Positions 1 to 7,065 are shown, counted from the stretch's first letter. The stretch is DNA of 9,458 bases from Planctomycetaceae bacterium (GCA_003503535.1 DOCI01000283.1:19512-28969), one strand, 5' to 3'. Program-made: numbers and translations. The notes: generated by a model from the sequence alone, not told the origin.

Positions 1-53
1 GAGCGCCCCCGCCACCCGGGTTGAATTAGAGAACTGAATAAACTCAATTGCAA

Positions 54-944
54 TTACTCTTCTTCTGAAACATCCTCAGCGACTTTGACCTTTGGAGCTG
101 TTTTTTTTCCCGATTTCGGCTTGATGACCGAAATAATTTCCTGCAGAGGGGTCGTAATGCGGCGGCGGTCCTCGTAGACGATGACGACCTGCTTACTGAG
201 GATTTCCTGACCGATCACTTTCCCCTGCCCTTCGCGGGTCACAACTTCAGCTCCGATTTTCGGCAATTCCCGCTGAAACTCTTCGTAGGTATCGTATTCG
301 TAACGCAGGCAGCATTTGAGACGGCCGCAACGTCCGGAAATTTTGTTGGGATCGAGCGTCGCTTTCTGAACTTTGGCCATCTTCATCGAGACGGGTGGCA
401 TTTCGCTCAAATGCGTATTACAACAGACCGGCTTTCCGCAATCGCCGTAATCGGCCAGCAAAGCCGCTTCATCACGGACGCCGATTTGACGCATTTCGAT
501 GCGCAGAGAGTATTCCTTGGCCAGAGCTTTGACGAGTTCCCGGAAATCAATTCGCTTTTCTGCCAGAAAATAGAAGACTGCACGTTCACCGCCGAAGAGA
601 TGTTCGACATCGACAAGTTGCATCTGGAGTTTGCGTTCCAGAATCATTTTCGTGCAGCCATCGAATTCGACCTGCTCGCGAATGCGGCAGCGGTCGAGCG
701 TGTCGTAATCGTCAGCATTCGGAAATCGCTGAATCTTGCCTTCAGGCTCCGGACTCTGCAGAAAACTTTTCGCCCGCTCGGTCGCCGGCCCGAGAACCTC
801 GCCCCATTCATTTCCACGCTTGGTACGTATAATGACATCGTTTCCCCGTTGTGGCTCTCCCTTGCCTTTCCAGGTGAAAACTCCGAGAAAACGCGTGGTA
901 CCATAGCGGACGATAAATTGATCGATCGGTTGATCGTCTGTCAT
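54..944 (-). CDS. ricT: RicT/YaaT-like PSP1-domain protein
   Basis: Encodes 296 residues, close to the usual length of the YaaT/RicT family. The PSP1 domain lies at about residues 85-170. The family's two cysteine motifs are clear: GDCGKPVCC at 167-175 (C169, C174, C175) and ISGRCGRLKCC at 202-212 (C206, C211, C212). In Bacillus subtilis, RicT works with RicA and RicF as an iron-sulfur protein complex that affects mRNA maturation through RNase Y, and also sporulation and competence. A similar cytoplasmic role here is inference. The tail after residue 275 is lysine-rich and then acidic, probably disordered, and its codons include a run of eight A. The ATG at 944 has only a weak TGAG ahead of it. 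The gene lies 147 bp downstream of holB, the same neighbour as in Bacillus, although tmk is absent here. The family call is firm. Function in this organism is not established, and no RicA or RicF gene is in view. Confidence 0.93.
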   Translation of the reverse strand: MTDDQPIDQFIVRYGTTRFLGVFTWKGKGEPQRGNDVIIRTKRGNEWGEVLGPATERAKSFLQSPEPEGKIQRFPNADDYDTLDRCRIREQVEFDGCTKMILERKLQMQLVDVEHLFGGERAVFYFLAEKRIDFRELVKALAKEYSLRIEMRQIGVRDEAALLADYGDCGKPVCCNTHLSEMPPVSMKMAKVQKATLDPNKISGRCGRLKCCLRYEYDTYEEFQRELPKIGAEVVTREGQGKVIGQEILSKQVVIVYEDRRRITTPLQEIISVIKPKSGKKTAPKVKVAEDVSEEE

Positions 945-1091
945 TTTGAACTCAGTATTGAAATTTAAGCCCGATCAGGGCATTGCAGCTGGATATTGCC
1001 TATTGGCTATTATGAAATGCTGAAGAGGGATTTATTATTATTTTGAATTGATTAATAAATGGCCTCGGATCAGCATGTCTTTCGATTATGA

Positions 1092-2150
1092 CTACTGACC
1101 GGCAGAGTTCCAAGTCGGACGCAGCAGCATTTCGAGATCGTGGCAAAACTGATCCAGACAGGCAGGTACACTGATTTTGCGGTCAATTTGCCGGGAGGCT
1201 TCAAAACAGCGGTCCATCGCATCGAGATAACAGTCGGAATGGACCTGATCCAGCTGCGAGATTCCCGCTTCTGTCGTCATTGACTGGTGAAAAAACTGCA
1301 GGCAAGTTTCAAAAATCAGCAGAGCCGCTTCCCGTTGAGAGTTGGTATCGGATCCCGCCTGACTGGTAACTTCATCGAAGACCATCGCCAGGTCAGCCGA
1401 CATAATCTTTCGTCTACCAAGCAGTTGCGTCACTTTATGCAGTTCGTGCGATTCCCCCGCCTGCAGGCGTTCCATTGCAGTTCGTGCTTTAGAGACCGAA
1501 CCATCCGCCCGGCGGATTGCTTCCTCAAGCAGTTTCGAATCCAGTTCGCCTTCATGCTCGACCATATTAATACGTGTCAGAATTTGATGCAGGTCTTCAT
1601 CAGAGAGCCGGGTGAAATTCACCTGCTGGCAGCGGGAGCGAATGGTGGTGATGACCTGATCGGAATCGATGGCAATCAGAATCAGAATGGCCCCCGGCCC
1701 CGGTTCTTCCAATGTTTTCAGCAAAGCGTTCGCACTGGAAGCGTTCATTTTGTCGGCATCATCGATGACAGCAATCCGATATCCCCCCTGCATCGGCGAT
1801 AGGGATAAATCGTGACACAGCCCTTCACGTCCCCGTTTTTCCGGCGAACCGACGAATACCTCAATCGGCAATTCCGATTTTCCTTCCGGCAATCCAACGC
1901 GAAATAAATCGGGATGAGAGTGGGAAATGACCTGACGGCAACTCGCACATTCGCCGCAAGCGGTCAATTCATCCCCCGGTCGATTCTGACACAGAAGTGC
2001 CTGAGCCAGATGAACCGCAAAAGTTCGCTTGCCAATCCCGACTGCTCCCGTAAACAAATAGGCATGCCCCAGTCTCTGACGGCTCGTCGCACGACGAAAC
2101 ATCTCAAACTGAAGCTCCTGGCCAATCACGTTTTGCAGGTCGGTTGTCAT
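1092..2150 (-). CDS. holB: DNA polymerase III subunit delta-prime
   Basis: Encodes 352 residues of an AAA+ clamp-loader subunit that, with delta and the DnaX subunits, loads the beta sliding clamp at primed DNA. The N-terminus has the VIGQ box (8-11) and a complete Walker A, GAVGIGKRT (35-43). A four-cysteine zinc module follows (C54, C65, C68, C71). Walker B-like VIDDAD lies at 128-133, NALLKTLEEP at 141-150 and the SRC motif at 172-174, which carries the arginine used against a neighbouring subunit's ATP. The C-terminal third is the less conserved helical collar domain. The frame stays open to a GTG at 2174, but the ATG at 2150 puts the conserved region at a normal distance from the N-terminus. 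Neither start has a good Shine-Dalgarno sequence. RicT follows 147 bp downstream and the aminotransferase lies 114 bp upstream, with a dispersed repeat in that gap. The Walker A is intact, whereas E. coli delta-prime has a degenerate one; gamma/tau (DnaX) is unlikely because the protein is short and has delta-prime-style motifs. Confidence 0.93.
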   Translation of the reverse strand: MTTDLQNVIGQELQFEMFRRATSRQRLGHAYLFTGAVGIGKRTFAVHLAQALLCQNRPGDELTACGECASCRQVISHSHPDLFRVGLPEGKSELPIEVFVGSPEKRGREGLCHDLSLSPMQGGYRIAVIDDADKMNASSANALLKTLEEPGPGAILILIAIDSDQVITTIRSRCQQVNFTRLSDEDLHQILTRINMVEHEGELDSKLLEEAIRRADGSVSKARTAMERLQAGESHELHKVTQLLGRRKIMSADLAMVFDEVTSQAGSDTNSQREAALLIFETCLQFFHQSMTTEAGISQLDQVHSDCYLDAMDRCFEASRQIDRKISVPACLDQFCHDLEMLLRPTWNSAGQ

Positions 2151-2193
2151 ACAATGATTCTGTGTCACCAACACGATGGATTTGTTTTTCAGC

Positions 2194-2233
2194 GATCACC
2201 ACGCCCATCACTTCGTTCTGAGCGTGCCACCCT
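2194..2233 (-). repeat. Dispersed ~40-bp repeat, copy 1
   Basis: This 40-bp segment matches two others at 3784-3821 and 7050-7090. The plus-strand core common to all three is CCACGCCC(A/T)TCACTT(C/G)GTTCTG, followed after 2 or 3 bases by CGTGCCACCC. Copy 1 and copy 3 agree at 37 of 41 aligned columns, counted by eye. Copy 1 begins about 32 bp past the aminotransferase stop codon and ends about 43 bp before the holB start, so it is non-coding for both. The minus strand is given because all flanking genes are read that way. Function is unknown. Confidence 0.8.
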
Positions 2234-2264
2234 TAACAAGCATGAAGTCTAACTCATTTCATTC

Positions 2265-3539
2265 TCACTTGCGAACTTTGGCGATGGTGTTGGCGAGTCG
2301 TTCGATGCCTTCCTTCAATTTCGGTTGGGGCTGAACTCCATAGCTGAGTCGCATGGTTTGGTTGGCATCGGGATGACTTGGATCACTGTAAAACAATTCG
2401 CCGGGCACGAACATCACATGATGTTTCTCTGCAGCTTCGCGGAACAGTCGCTGTGAAAAGCGGGTGTCACAGGCTTGATCATCCAGTTTGAGCCAGACAT
2501 ACAATCCCCCGCCCGGCTGTTGTGCGTGAGCGAGATTAGAAGTGAGAATCGAGTCTGACACGGCATTCCACATGACCTTCGATTTTTCTCGATACGATTC
2601 TCTCAACTTCTGCACATGCTGATCGTATTGTCCGGAAGACAATAATTCCGACACAATAAACTGTGAGAAATGAGGGGAGCCGAAGTCGTGGATTGATTTG
2701 AGATCGGTCACCGGTTTCACCAGAGCTTTGGGAAGCAGACCGAAACCCGTTCGCAAACCGGGGGAAAGTGATTTCGAAAATGTTTGCGTGTAGATGACGC
2801 GTTCTTTGGATTGATCGAGACTGTAAATCGATTGCGGCGGCGGCTCCTCAAACCAGAGTTCCCGATACGCGGCATCTTCCAGCAGATACAAATACTGTTT
2901 AGCAGACCAGCGTTCGAGAATCTCCAAAACCTCCTGCCGACGACCCAATGGCATCGTGATGCCGCGGGGGTTGTCGAAATAACTGACCAGATACAGCATC
3001 TTCACGAGCGGCAACTTTCCGACTTGCTCCAATCGCTCCAAGGTTTCCTGCAGTGAAGCGGGGATGATCCCCTGATCATCGCAATCGACGGAGACGAGCT
3101 CGACGCCGATCCCTTCGAGTGTACTCAAGTAGACGAAATAACTCGGAGCAGTCACGATGCAGATGTCACCCGGGTTGAGAACCGCCTGACTGACCAGATC
3201 CAGAAACTGCTGCGAGCCCGTCGTGATCAGCAGCTGATCAATCGAACCGGCTTCACTTTCCTGCGACACACCATCCAGCCTGGCGAGATGTTTCAATAAC
3301 AGCCGCCGCAATTCGAGAGAACCCGGCGTTGTGCCGTATTGCAGCGAGGCACGTGCCTGAGCAGGATCTGTCAGGATTTTCTGAGTCGCCTGCAAAACCA
3401 GATCTGCTGGAAACGTATCGTAATCGACCAGCCCGGCTGCCAGCGAAAGACAGTTGGGATAATCGACGCCTTGTTGCATCAAATATCCAATTTGCTGCCG
3501 ACCAGCCCACTGTCCACGATTGCTGCTGGGAAATGCCAT
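2265..3539 (-). CDS. PLP-dependent aminotransferase (class I/II)
   Basis: Encodes 424 residues of a fold-type I aminotransferase, probably cytoplasmic and dimeric. In numbering from the ATG, the landmarks are GSQQ at 108-111 (cofactor phosphate region), PSYFVY at 132-137, DNPRG at 189-193 (Asn facing the PLP ring), EDAAY at 221-225 (Asp on the pyridine nitrogen), TFSKSLSPGLRTGF at 253-266 with K256 as the Schiff-base lysine, and MRLSYG at 396-401 with R397 as the likely carboxylate-binding arginine. The overall pattern is that of the LysN/2-aminoadipate aminotransferase group, which resembles the catalytic half of MocR regulators, but there is no N-terminal DNA-binding domain. The substrate cannot be told from sequence; aminoadipate, aromatic or branched-chain amino acids are all possible. 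The ATG at 3539 is preferred over the GTG at 3548 because AAGGTGAG, a Shine-Dalgarno-like sequence, overlaps that GTG and sits correctly before the ATG. The gene stands alone, with gaps of 374 bp upstream and 114 bp downstream. Confidence 0.92.
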   Translation of the reverse strand: MAFPSSNRGQWAGRQQIGYLMQQGVDYPNCLSLAAGLVDYDTFPADLVLQATQKILTDPAQARASLQYGTTPGSLELRRLLLKHLARLDGVSQESEAGSIDQLLITTGSQQFLDLVSQAVLNPGDICIVTAPSYFVYLSTLEGIGVELVSVDCDDQGIIPASLQETLERLEQVGKLPLVKMLYLVSYFDNPRGITMPLGRRQEVLEILERWSAKQYLYLLEDAAYRELWFEEPPPQSIYSLDQSKERVIYTQTFSKSLSPGLRTGFGLLPKALVKPVTDLKSIHDFGSPHFSQFIVSELLSSGQYDQHVQKLRESYREKSKVMWNAVSDSILTSNLAHAQQPGGGLYVWLKLDDQACDTRFSQRLFREAAEKHHVMFVPGELFYSDPSHPDANQTMRLSYGVQPQPKLKEGIERLANTIAKVRK

Positions 3540-3572
3540 GTGACTCACCTTGATAAATATTCGTTCGATCGA

Positions 3573-3600
3573 GTTATATCTTAGTTGGAAATGTTCTTAA
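3573..3600 (-). promoter_or_regulatory. Possible sigma70-like promoter for the aminotransferase
   Basis: On the minus strand, TTAAGA (3600-3595, 4 of 6 matches to TTGACA) and TATAAC (3578-3573, 5 of 6 matches to TATAAT) are separated by 16 bp. Transcription would begin near 3566, about 27 bp before the ATG at 3539. The -35 hexamer overlaps the left arm of the inverted-repeat element. The match is modest and planctomycete promoters are poorly defined, so this is tentative. Confidence 0.3.
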
Positions 3601-3692
3601 CCCGAAGCGTCAGTTCTGAAATTTTACTCGCTCCCAAGGAGGACCTTGGGAACAAGAAACTACGCGTGCCCCTCGCTGATGCTTCGGGTTAA
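3597..3692. repeat. 96-bp inverted-repeat (MITE/REP-like) element
   Basis: The left arm (3597-3613) reads TTAACCCGAAGCGTCAG. The right arm (3676-3692) is its reverse complement except at one position, and that position would be a G-U wobble if the plus strand were transcribed. A second hairpin sits near the middle: TCCCAAGG (3632-3639), loop AGGA, CCTTGGGA (3644-3651), with one further outer G-C pair. The whole could fold into a long stem with an inner hairpin. There is no open frame for a transposase and no clear target-site duplication, although both outer ends are TTAA. It may be a non-autonomous mobile element, a REP-type repeat or a terminator-like structure. Confidence 0.65.
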
Positions 3693-3783
3693 GATGGATC
3701 AGACAATAAAATCGCAATCAGGTTCAGTGATAAGCACGAGGCCGCCGCTAGTAAATCAATATTAGAATTGGGAAATTCCACCT

Positions 3784-3821
3784 TCACCACGCCCATCACT
3801 TGGTTCTGGGACGTGCCACCC
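3784..3821 (-). repeat. Dispersed ~40-bp repeat, copy 2
   Basis: This is the most divergent of the three copies, differing by GGTTC in place of CGTTC in the core and by a different flank at its low-coordinate end. It keeps CACCACGCCCATCACTT and ACGTGCCACCC. It lies about 93 bp downstream of the ABC permease stop codon, in the same orientation as copies 1 and 3. Confidence 0.75.
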
Positions 3822-3898
3822 ACTTCTTAAAACAGTGATATACAGGAGCAAAGTAAGGTAACTTACGTTCCTTGTGCGCCAAAGCGACTGCCCCCGGT

Positions 3899-3913
3899 CG
3901 AGCGGAACGCTCG
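3899..3913. other. Perfect stem-loop directly after the permease stop codon
   Basis: CGAGCG and CGCTCG form a perfect 6-bp stem around a 3-base loop. The stem begins at the first base after the permease TAG as read on the minus strand. The sequence following on that strand is G-rich (ACCGGGGGCAG) and has no U-tract, so it does not fit a standard intrinsic terminator. It could stabilise or process the 3' end of the permease transcript. Confidence 0.45.
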
Positions 3914-5251
3914 CTAGTTGCGGCGGATGGCGTCCATGGGGCTCATGCGGGCGGCCCAGATGGCGGGATAGAGGCCGCTAAAAACGCCGAGCAGGCAACT
4001 GAACAGGAGAGAAGAGATGAGGAGTTGCGGACTGGCGTAAAGTTCGAATTTGGCGGGGAAGGAGGCATTGACGAGGAGCGTGAGTCCCCAGCCGATAAAG
4101 CAACCGAGTAGACCGCCGGTGAGACCCAGCATGAAACTTTCCCAGGCAATAAGTTTGACGAGATCGAGTCTGCTCCAGCCGTTGGCTCGCAGGATTCCAA
4201 ATTCGCTCATCCGTTCGGAAACGGACATGAGCATCGTATTGACGACGCTGACTACGGCGATGATGATGCCCAGACTGGTGAGCAATCCGAGAGCGATATC
4301 GAGATCTTCAGCAAACTTTTCGAAGCGGCCGGCCCAGTCGGTTGCCAGACGAACTTCCATCGGATCGTCAGCGACTTTTGTTTCGGAGAGTTTTCGTTCT
4401 GATGATTCATTAGGATTCGTTTTTGGCTGAACCGCTGGTGGAGAGGCTGGTTTTGAACCTTGCTTGAAGAATCGGTCAATCGATTTGACGAGTTCACTCA
4501 GAGGGTTTTGGCCGGGACTGCTCATCAACATTGAGCCTTGCCAGGCGGAAGGGCCGCGTCCTCGGAAGTGATCCTGAATGCGGTCGATCAACTCATCATC
4601 AGTAATGTCGTCTGTCTTTTCGATATAGAAACTGGAAACAGTTTCCTCGTTGAAGCGAGTCATTTTGCGGAATGTGTTATCGTCGATAATGATAGCGACA
4701 TCGAGCAGGATAGAGCCGGTTTGGTAGATGCCGACAATCGTAAGTTCGTTGCCGTTGACCTCAACGGAATCGCCCACCTTCTTGTTGTATTGCTCGGCTA
4801 TCGGCAAGCTGACAACGCAATTGAAGGAGTTAAGATCTTCCTGATTCAAATAGCGACCTTGCACAATATCATCGCGATAAATGCCAGTTTCGATTTGATC
4901 GCGACGGATGATATCCGACCCACATAGCAGTCGCGGTGGCGAGACAACAACCTGACCATCAATCACATTCGCGCGTGCCCAGCATTCCGGACTGACCGCT
5001 CGGACACCGGGAATCGATTCGAGTTCTTCCACCCACGACTTGGGCAAAGCGGAAAAAAGCGGGATCGGGGCGCCCCGTTGCATGGCCACAAAACCGGGTG
5101 CACGATCGAGCGTATTCCCAACGGCCTGATCGAGTCCTTCGGCAATCGAAAACAGACCGACCATGCCCATGATGGCAACTGTCATACCGATCACCGCTAA
5201 ACTGGTGCGAACCGGTTTACTGAGAACATTCTGAAGAGCGAACTGAAACAT
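3914..5251 (-). CDS. ABC transporter permease, MacB/FtsX type
   Basis: Encodes 445 residues with the MacB/LolE-type layout: one membrane helix near the N-terminus (about 17-40), a large extracytoplasmic domain (about 41-315), then three helices (about 319-344, 370-395 and 409-433). The cytoplasmic motif EFGILRANGWS at 350-360, after helix 2, and YPAIWAARMSP at 428-438, before the C-terminus, are typical of FtsX-domain permeases. Family members act with a separate or fused ATPase in mechanotransmission, lipoprotein release or export rather than in classical import. No ATPase gene adjoins it in this window: the upstream neighbour is the propeller gene and the downstream one the aminotransferase. 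A Ser/Pro/Lys-rich stretch at about 264-300, just before helix 2, looks disordered. The ATG at 5251 has no good Shine-Dalgarno sequence. The family call is firm; the substrate is unknown. Confidence 0.9.
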   Translation of the reverse strand: MFQFALQNVLSKPVRTSLAVIGMTVAIMGMVGLFSIAEGLDQAVGNTLDRAPGFVAMQRGAPIPLFSALPKSWVEELESIPGVRAVSPECWARANVIDGQVVVSPPRLLCGSDIIRRDQIETGIYRDDIVQGRYLNQEDLNSFNCVVSLPIAEQYNKKVGDSVEVNGNELTIVGIYQTGSILLDVAIIIDDNTFRKMTRFNEETVSSFYIEKTDDITDDELIDRIQDHFRGRGPSAWQGSMLMSSPGQNPLSELVKSIDRFFKQGSKPASPPAVQPKTNPNESSERKLSETKVADDPMEVRLATDWAGRFEKFAEDLDIALGLLTSLGIIIAVVSVVNTMLMSVSERMSEFGILRANGWSRLDLVKLIAWESFMLGLTGGLLGCFIGWGLTLLVNASFPAKFELYASPQLLISSLLFSCLLGVFSGLYPAIWAARMSPMDAIRRN

Positions 5252-5521
5252 GGGAGTGAGATTTCACACGGCTCTGCCGTGAATTGTGATGAACCGCCAA
5301 GACGCCAAGTGGTATTAGAGCACAAGAGTTAATGGAGTATGATTAAATATTGGAAGTCACCATAACCAAGTCCCCTCTCCTCAGGGGAGAAGGAAAGATT
5401 GCCGCTCCGCAAGTTGAAGGACGAAGTTCTCATCTCTTACAAAGTAACCGTTCAGCATGCCTGCCCTGTTGCGCGATGCAAGCATGACACCCGTTTATTG
5501 TTTAACAGGGGATTATAGCAC
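5252..5521. other. 270-bp intergenic region with short dyads
   Basis: The region lies between the propeller gene's stop and the permease start. It holds a perfect hairpin, CACGGC-TCT-GCCGTG (5267-5281), ending 15 bp upstream of the permease ATG. It also has a 7-bp direct repeat CGCCAAG (5295-5301 and 5303-5309), a TCCCCT/AGGGGA dyad (5371-5388) and a long-range 7-bp pairing CCCTGTT/AACAGGG (5464-5470 and 5504-5510). None has a U-tract that would mark a clear intrinsic terminator. No promoter was convincing. Such palindromic fragments probably are dispersed repeats (inference). Confidence 0.5.
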
Positions 5522-6874
5522 TTACTTCTTAATTGCCCACAAGTGGCCGAAGGAGCGGAGGTACATTACGCCGTTGGAGACGACCGGCGAGGATGACATG
5601 TCTTCACCCAGATTGTTCTCGGCAACAATTTCAAATTCCCTGCCGGTTTTGAAAACTGTGATGCGGCCATCGCGAGCGGTCAGGTAGATGTGTCCATCCA
5701 CCAGGATTGGCGAAGCGCGGTGTCGCTGGCGATGCGTTTTCTGGAGCGGATAAACTTCTTCTCCAGAGCGAGATTCGACGCAGAACACATTGCCATCCTG
5801 ACGGCAAATGTAAGTGAGGCCATCATGCACGAGTGGCGAAGGGACATCGGTCGTTTTGTCTGCTCGCCACAATTCGAATTTCTCATTGTGAGTGACATTC
5901 CCTTTGGAATTGGCATCGACACAGACAACAGGCCCATTCTTGGCTGTCGGGCAAACAACGACTCCGTCGCCAAAAGAAGGCGAAGCGACAAATCGCAAGT
6001 AGCGATTGTAGTTCTCTTCCGGATTCATATCACCGACACGCCAGATTTCCGATCCATCTTCGAGGCGATGAGCAGTCGTATAATCGCCGCCGTGGACGAT
6101 CAGATATTTCTGGTGATCATCCTGATACAGAATCGGTGAGGCATACGAATGCGTATTTTCGTAAGTTGCTTCGCTGGGACGGTCGACGGCATAATTAGCT
6201 TTGCCGGTTCGCTTATCGATGCGAATGATTTTTGCGTAGCCGGTTTCTCCAGAGCTCATGGAGCCGTGGAGGATGGCCATGTAAAGATAGTCACCCTCGA
6301 CAACGGGAGTGGAGGTCATACCGAACTGGATGTCGAACTTGCCGTAACGATCCTGAACATTGAAACTCCAGATTTCGTTACCGTCAAAATCGAAGCAAGC
6401 CAGATCCCCCGTTCCCATGAAAGACCAGACATGTTCGCCATCGGTCACGGGAGAAGGAGACGCGGCATTGCCTTCGTCTCCCCGAGCAGTTTGATCGCTT
6501 TCTGCAATCTGACGACTCCAGAGTTCTTTGCCGCTCGTATTAAAGCACATCAGCATCAATGGCTGAGGTTGTTCCTTGGGAGCTTTGACACCATCTTCAT
6601 TCACGAAATATTCGACGACAGGGGAGGTCAGAAAAATACGATCTCCCCAAACGACCGGTGTCGCACCGGCTGGTCCCGGCAGGGCAACTTTCCAGGCGAC
6701 GTTTTTGTTGTCTTCCCCTGCGAATTCGGTCGGAATCCCTTTTTCCGTGGAGATTCCATTCTGAGTCGGACCTCTCCAACTTGGCCAGTTTTCGGCCTGA
6801 AGTGGGGAACTCAATGTCAGGGCAACACAAAAAGAGATTGTGCAGATTAAAGATGCATTTTTTCCGCAATGCAT
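5522..6874 (-). CDS. Secreted PQQ-like beta-propeller repeat protein
   Basis: Encodes 450 residues. Residues 1-27 form a signal peptide with a hydrophobic core and an SPLQA cleavage site, and no convincing lipobox. The mature start carries the W-x-x-W-R-G-P motif (30-36) common in planctomycete propeller proteins. A blade motif, [S/T]-P followed a few residues later by a Gly or turn and aromatic/hydrophobic beta-strand residues, occurs eight times, at residues 72, 141, 189, 246, 298, 346, 388 and 429. This fits an eight-bladed PQQ/BamB-like propeller acting outside the cytoplasmic membrane. No quinoprotein dehydrogenase catalytic set was recognised, so a structural or binding role is more likely than catalysis. 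The frame is open upstream to an ATG at 6937, but the ATG at 6874 is preferred: it follows GAGGAG by 9 bp and puts the signal peptide at the N-terminus. The gene lies 243 bp downstream of the M50-HlyD gene. Ligand and function are unknown. Confidence 0.9.
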   Translation of the reverse strand: MHCGKNASLICTISFCVALTLSSPLQAENWPSWRGPTQNGISTEKGIPTEFAGEDNKNVAWKVALPGPAGATPVVWGDRIFLTSPVVEYFVNEDGVKAPKEQPQPLMLMCFNTSGKELWSRQIAESDQTARGDEGNAASPSPVTDGEHVWSFMGTGDLACFDFDGNEIWSFNVQDRYGKFDIQFGMTSTPVVEGDYLYMAILHGSMSSGETGYAKIIRIDKRTGKANYAVDRPSEATYENTHSYASPILYQDDHQKYLIVHGGDYTTAHRLEDGSEIWRVGDMNPEENYNRYLRFVASPSFGDGVVVCPTAKNGPVVCVDANSKGNVTHNEKFELWRADKTTDVPSPLVHDGLTYICRQDGNVFCVESRSGEEVYPLQKTHRQRHRASPILVDGHIYLTARDGRITVFKTGREFEIVAENNLGEDMSSSPVVSNGVMYLRSFGHLWAIKK

Positions 6875-6883
6875 GCTGTCATA

Positions 6884-6889
6884 CTCCTC
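6884..6889 (-). promoter_or_regulatory. Shine-Dalgarno GAGGAG deciding the propeller gene start
   Basis: GAGGAG on the minus strand lies 9 bp before the ATG at 6874. It is the clearest ribosome-binding site in the window and, with the signal peptide starting at that ATG, sets the start 21 codons inside the longest frame. Confidence 0.75.
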
Positions 6890-6948
6890 GGCAGGGATTT
6901 CAGGCTGGGACGAAAGGCGACTCACACGTTTCGTCATATCAAGAAATC

Positions 6949-6977
6949 ACTATGACAGCTGGGCAATAGATTATCAA
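6949..6977 (-). promoter_or_regulatory. Possible promoter for the propeller gene
   Basis: On the minus strand, TTGATA (6977-6972, 5 of 6 matches to the -35 consensus) is followed after 17 bp by CATAGT (6954-6949, 4 of 6 matches to the -10 consensus). Transcription would start near 6942, about 68 bp before the ATG at 6874. This is too close to the alternative ATG at 6937 for that start to have a normal leader. Tentative. Confidence 0.3.
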
Positions 6978-7030
6978 TTCCCGCGTGGAAATTCTGTCGA
7001 AATCAGGCGAGCCACATCCCTGAGCAACGC

Positions 7031-7065
7031 GAAGGGCGTGGTTATGAACGATCGCCACGCCCTTC
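7031..7065. repeat. 11-bp perfect inverted repeat overlapping repeat copy 3
   Basis: GAAGGGCGTGG (7031-7041) and CCACGCCCTTC (7055-7065) are exact reverse complements separated by 13 bp; the last six loop bases are the palindrome CGATCG. The right arm is the conserved core of dispersed repeat copy 3, and the left arm lies outside it. Copies 1 and 2 have no matching partner arm. It lies 53 to 87 bp past the M50-HlyD stop and could fold as a strong hairpin in that transcript, but no U-tract follows. Confidence 0.6.

Larger units (their letters stand above)
3540..3913. other. 374-bp intergenic region made of repeats and dyads
   Basis: No gene was found between the permease stop and the aminotransferase start; the short frames here have no recognisable protein features. 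The contents, from low to high coordinate, are a promoter-like pair (3573-3600), a 96-bp inverted-repeat element (3597-3692), about 90 bp of AT-leaning sequence with no recognised feature, dispersed repeat copy 2 (3784-3821), a small hairpin with GTAAG/CTTAC arms (3853-3866), and a perfect 6-bp stem-loop abutting the permease stop (3899-3913). The region looks like an accumulation site for small non-coding elements. Confidence 0.6.

Noticed and set aside
46..55. AATTGCAATT perfect palindrome overlapping the ricT stop codon
   Set aside because: It is ten AT-rich bases, expected by chance in a window of this size, with no supporting context.
411..968. A 185-codon plus-strand open frame antisense to ricT
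   Set aside because: It is a shadow of the RicT gene, whose cysteine motifs are unmistakable in the minus-strand frame.
969..981. GCCC-GATCA-GGGC dyad followed on the minus strand by an AT run, possible terminator between holB and ricT
   Set aside because: The stem is only 4 bp and the following sequence lacks a real U-tract; it lies just 25 bp before the ricT start.
3597..3822. Possible CRISPR array or tandem repeats in the 374-bp gap
   Set aside because: There is one inverted-repeat element and one dispersed repeat copy, with no regularly spaced direct repeats.
5381..5485. A 34-codon minus-strand open frame in the gap upstream of the permease
   Set aside because: It has no ribosome-binding site, ends inside a palindromic dyad and has no recognisable features, so it is likely chance within repeat-like sequence.
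6149..6850. A 233-codon plus-strand open frame antisense to the propeller gene
   Set aside because: It mirrors the minus-strand coding sequence, shows no domain or sensible composition, and the opposite strand has a signal peptide and eight blade motifs.
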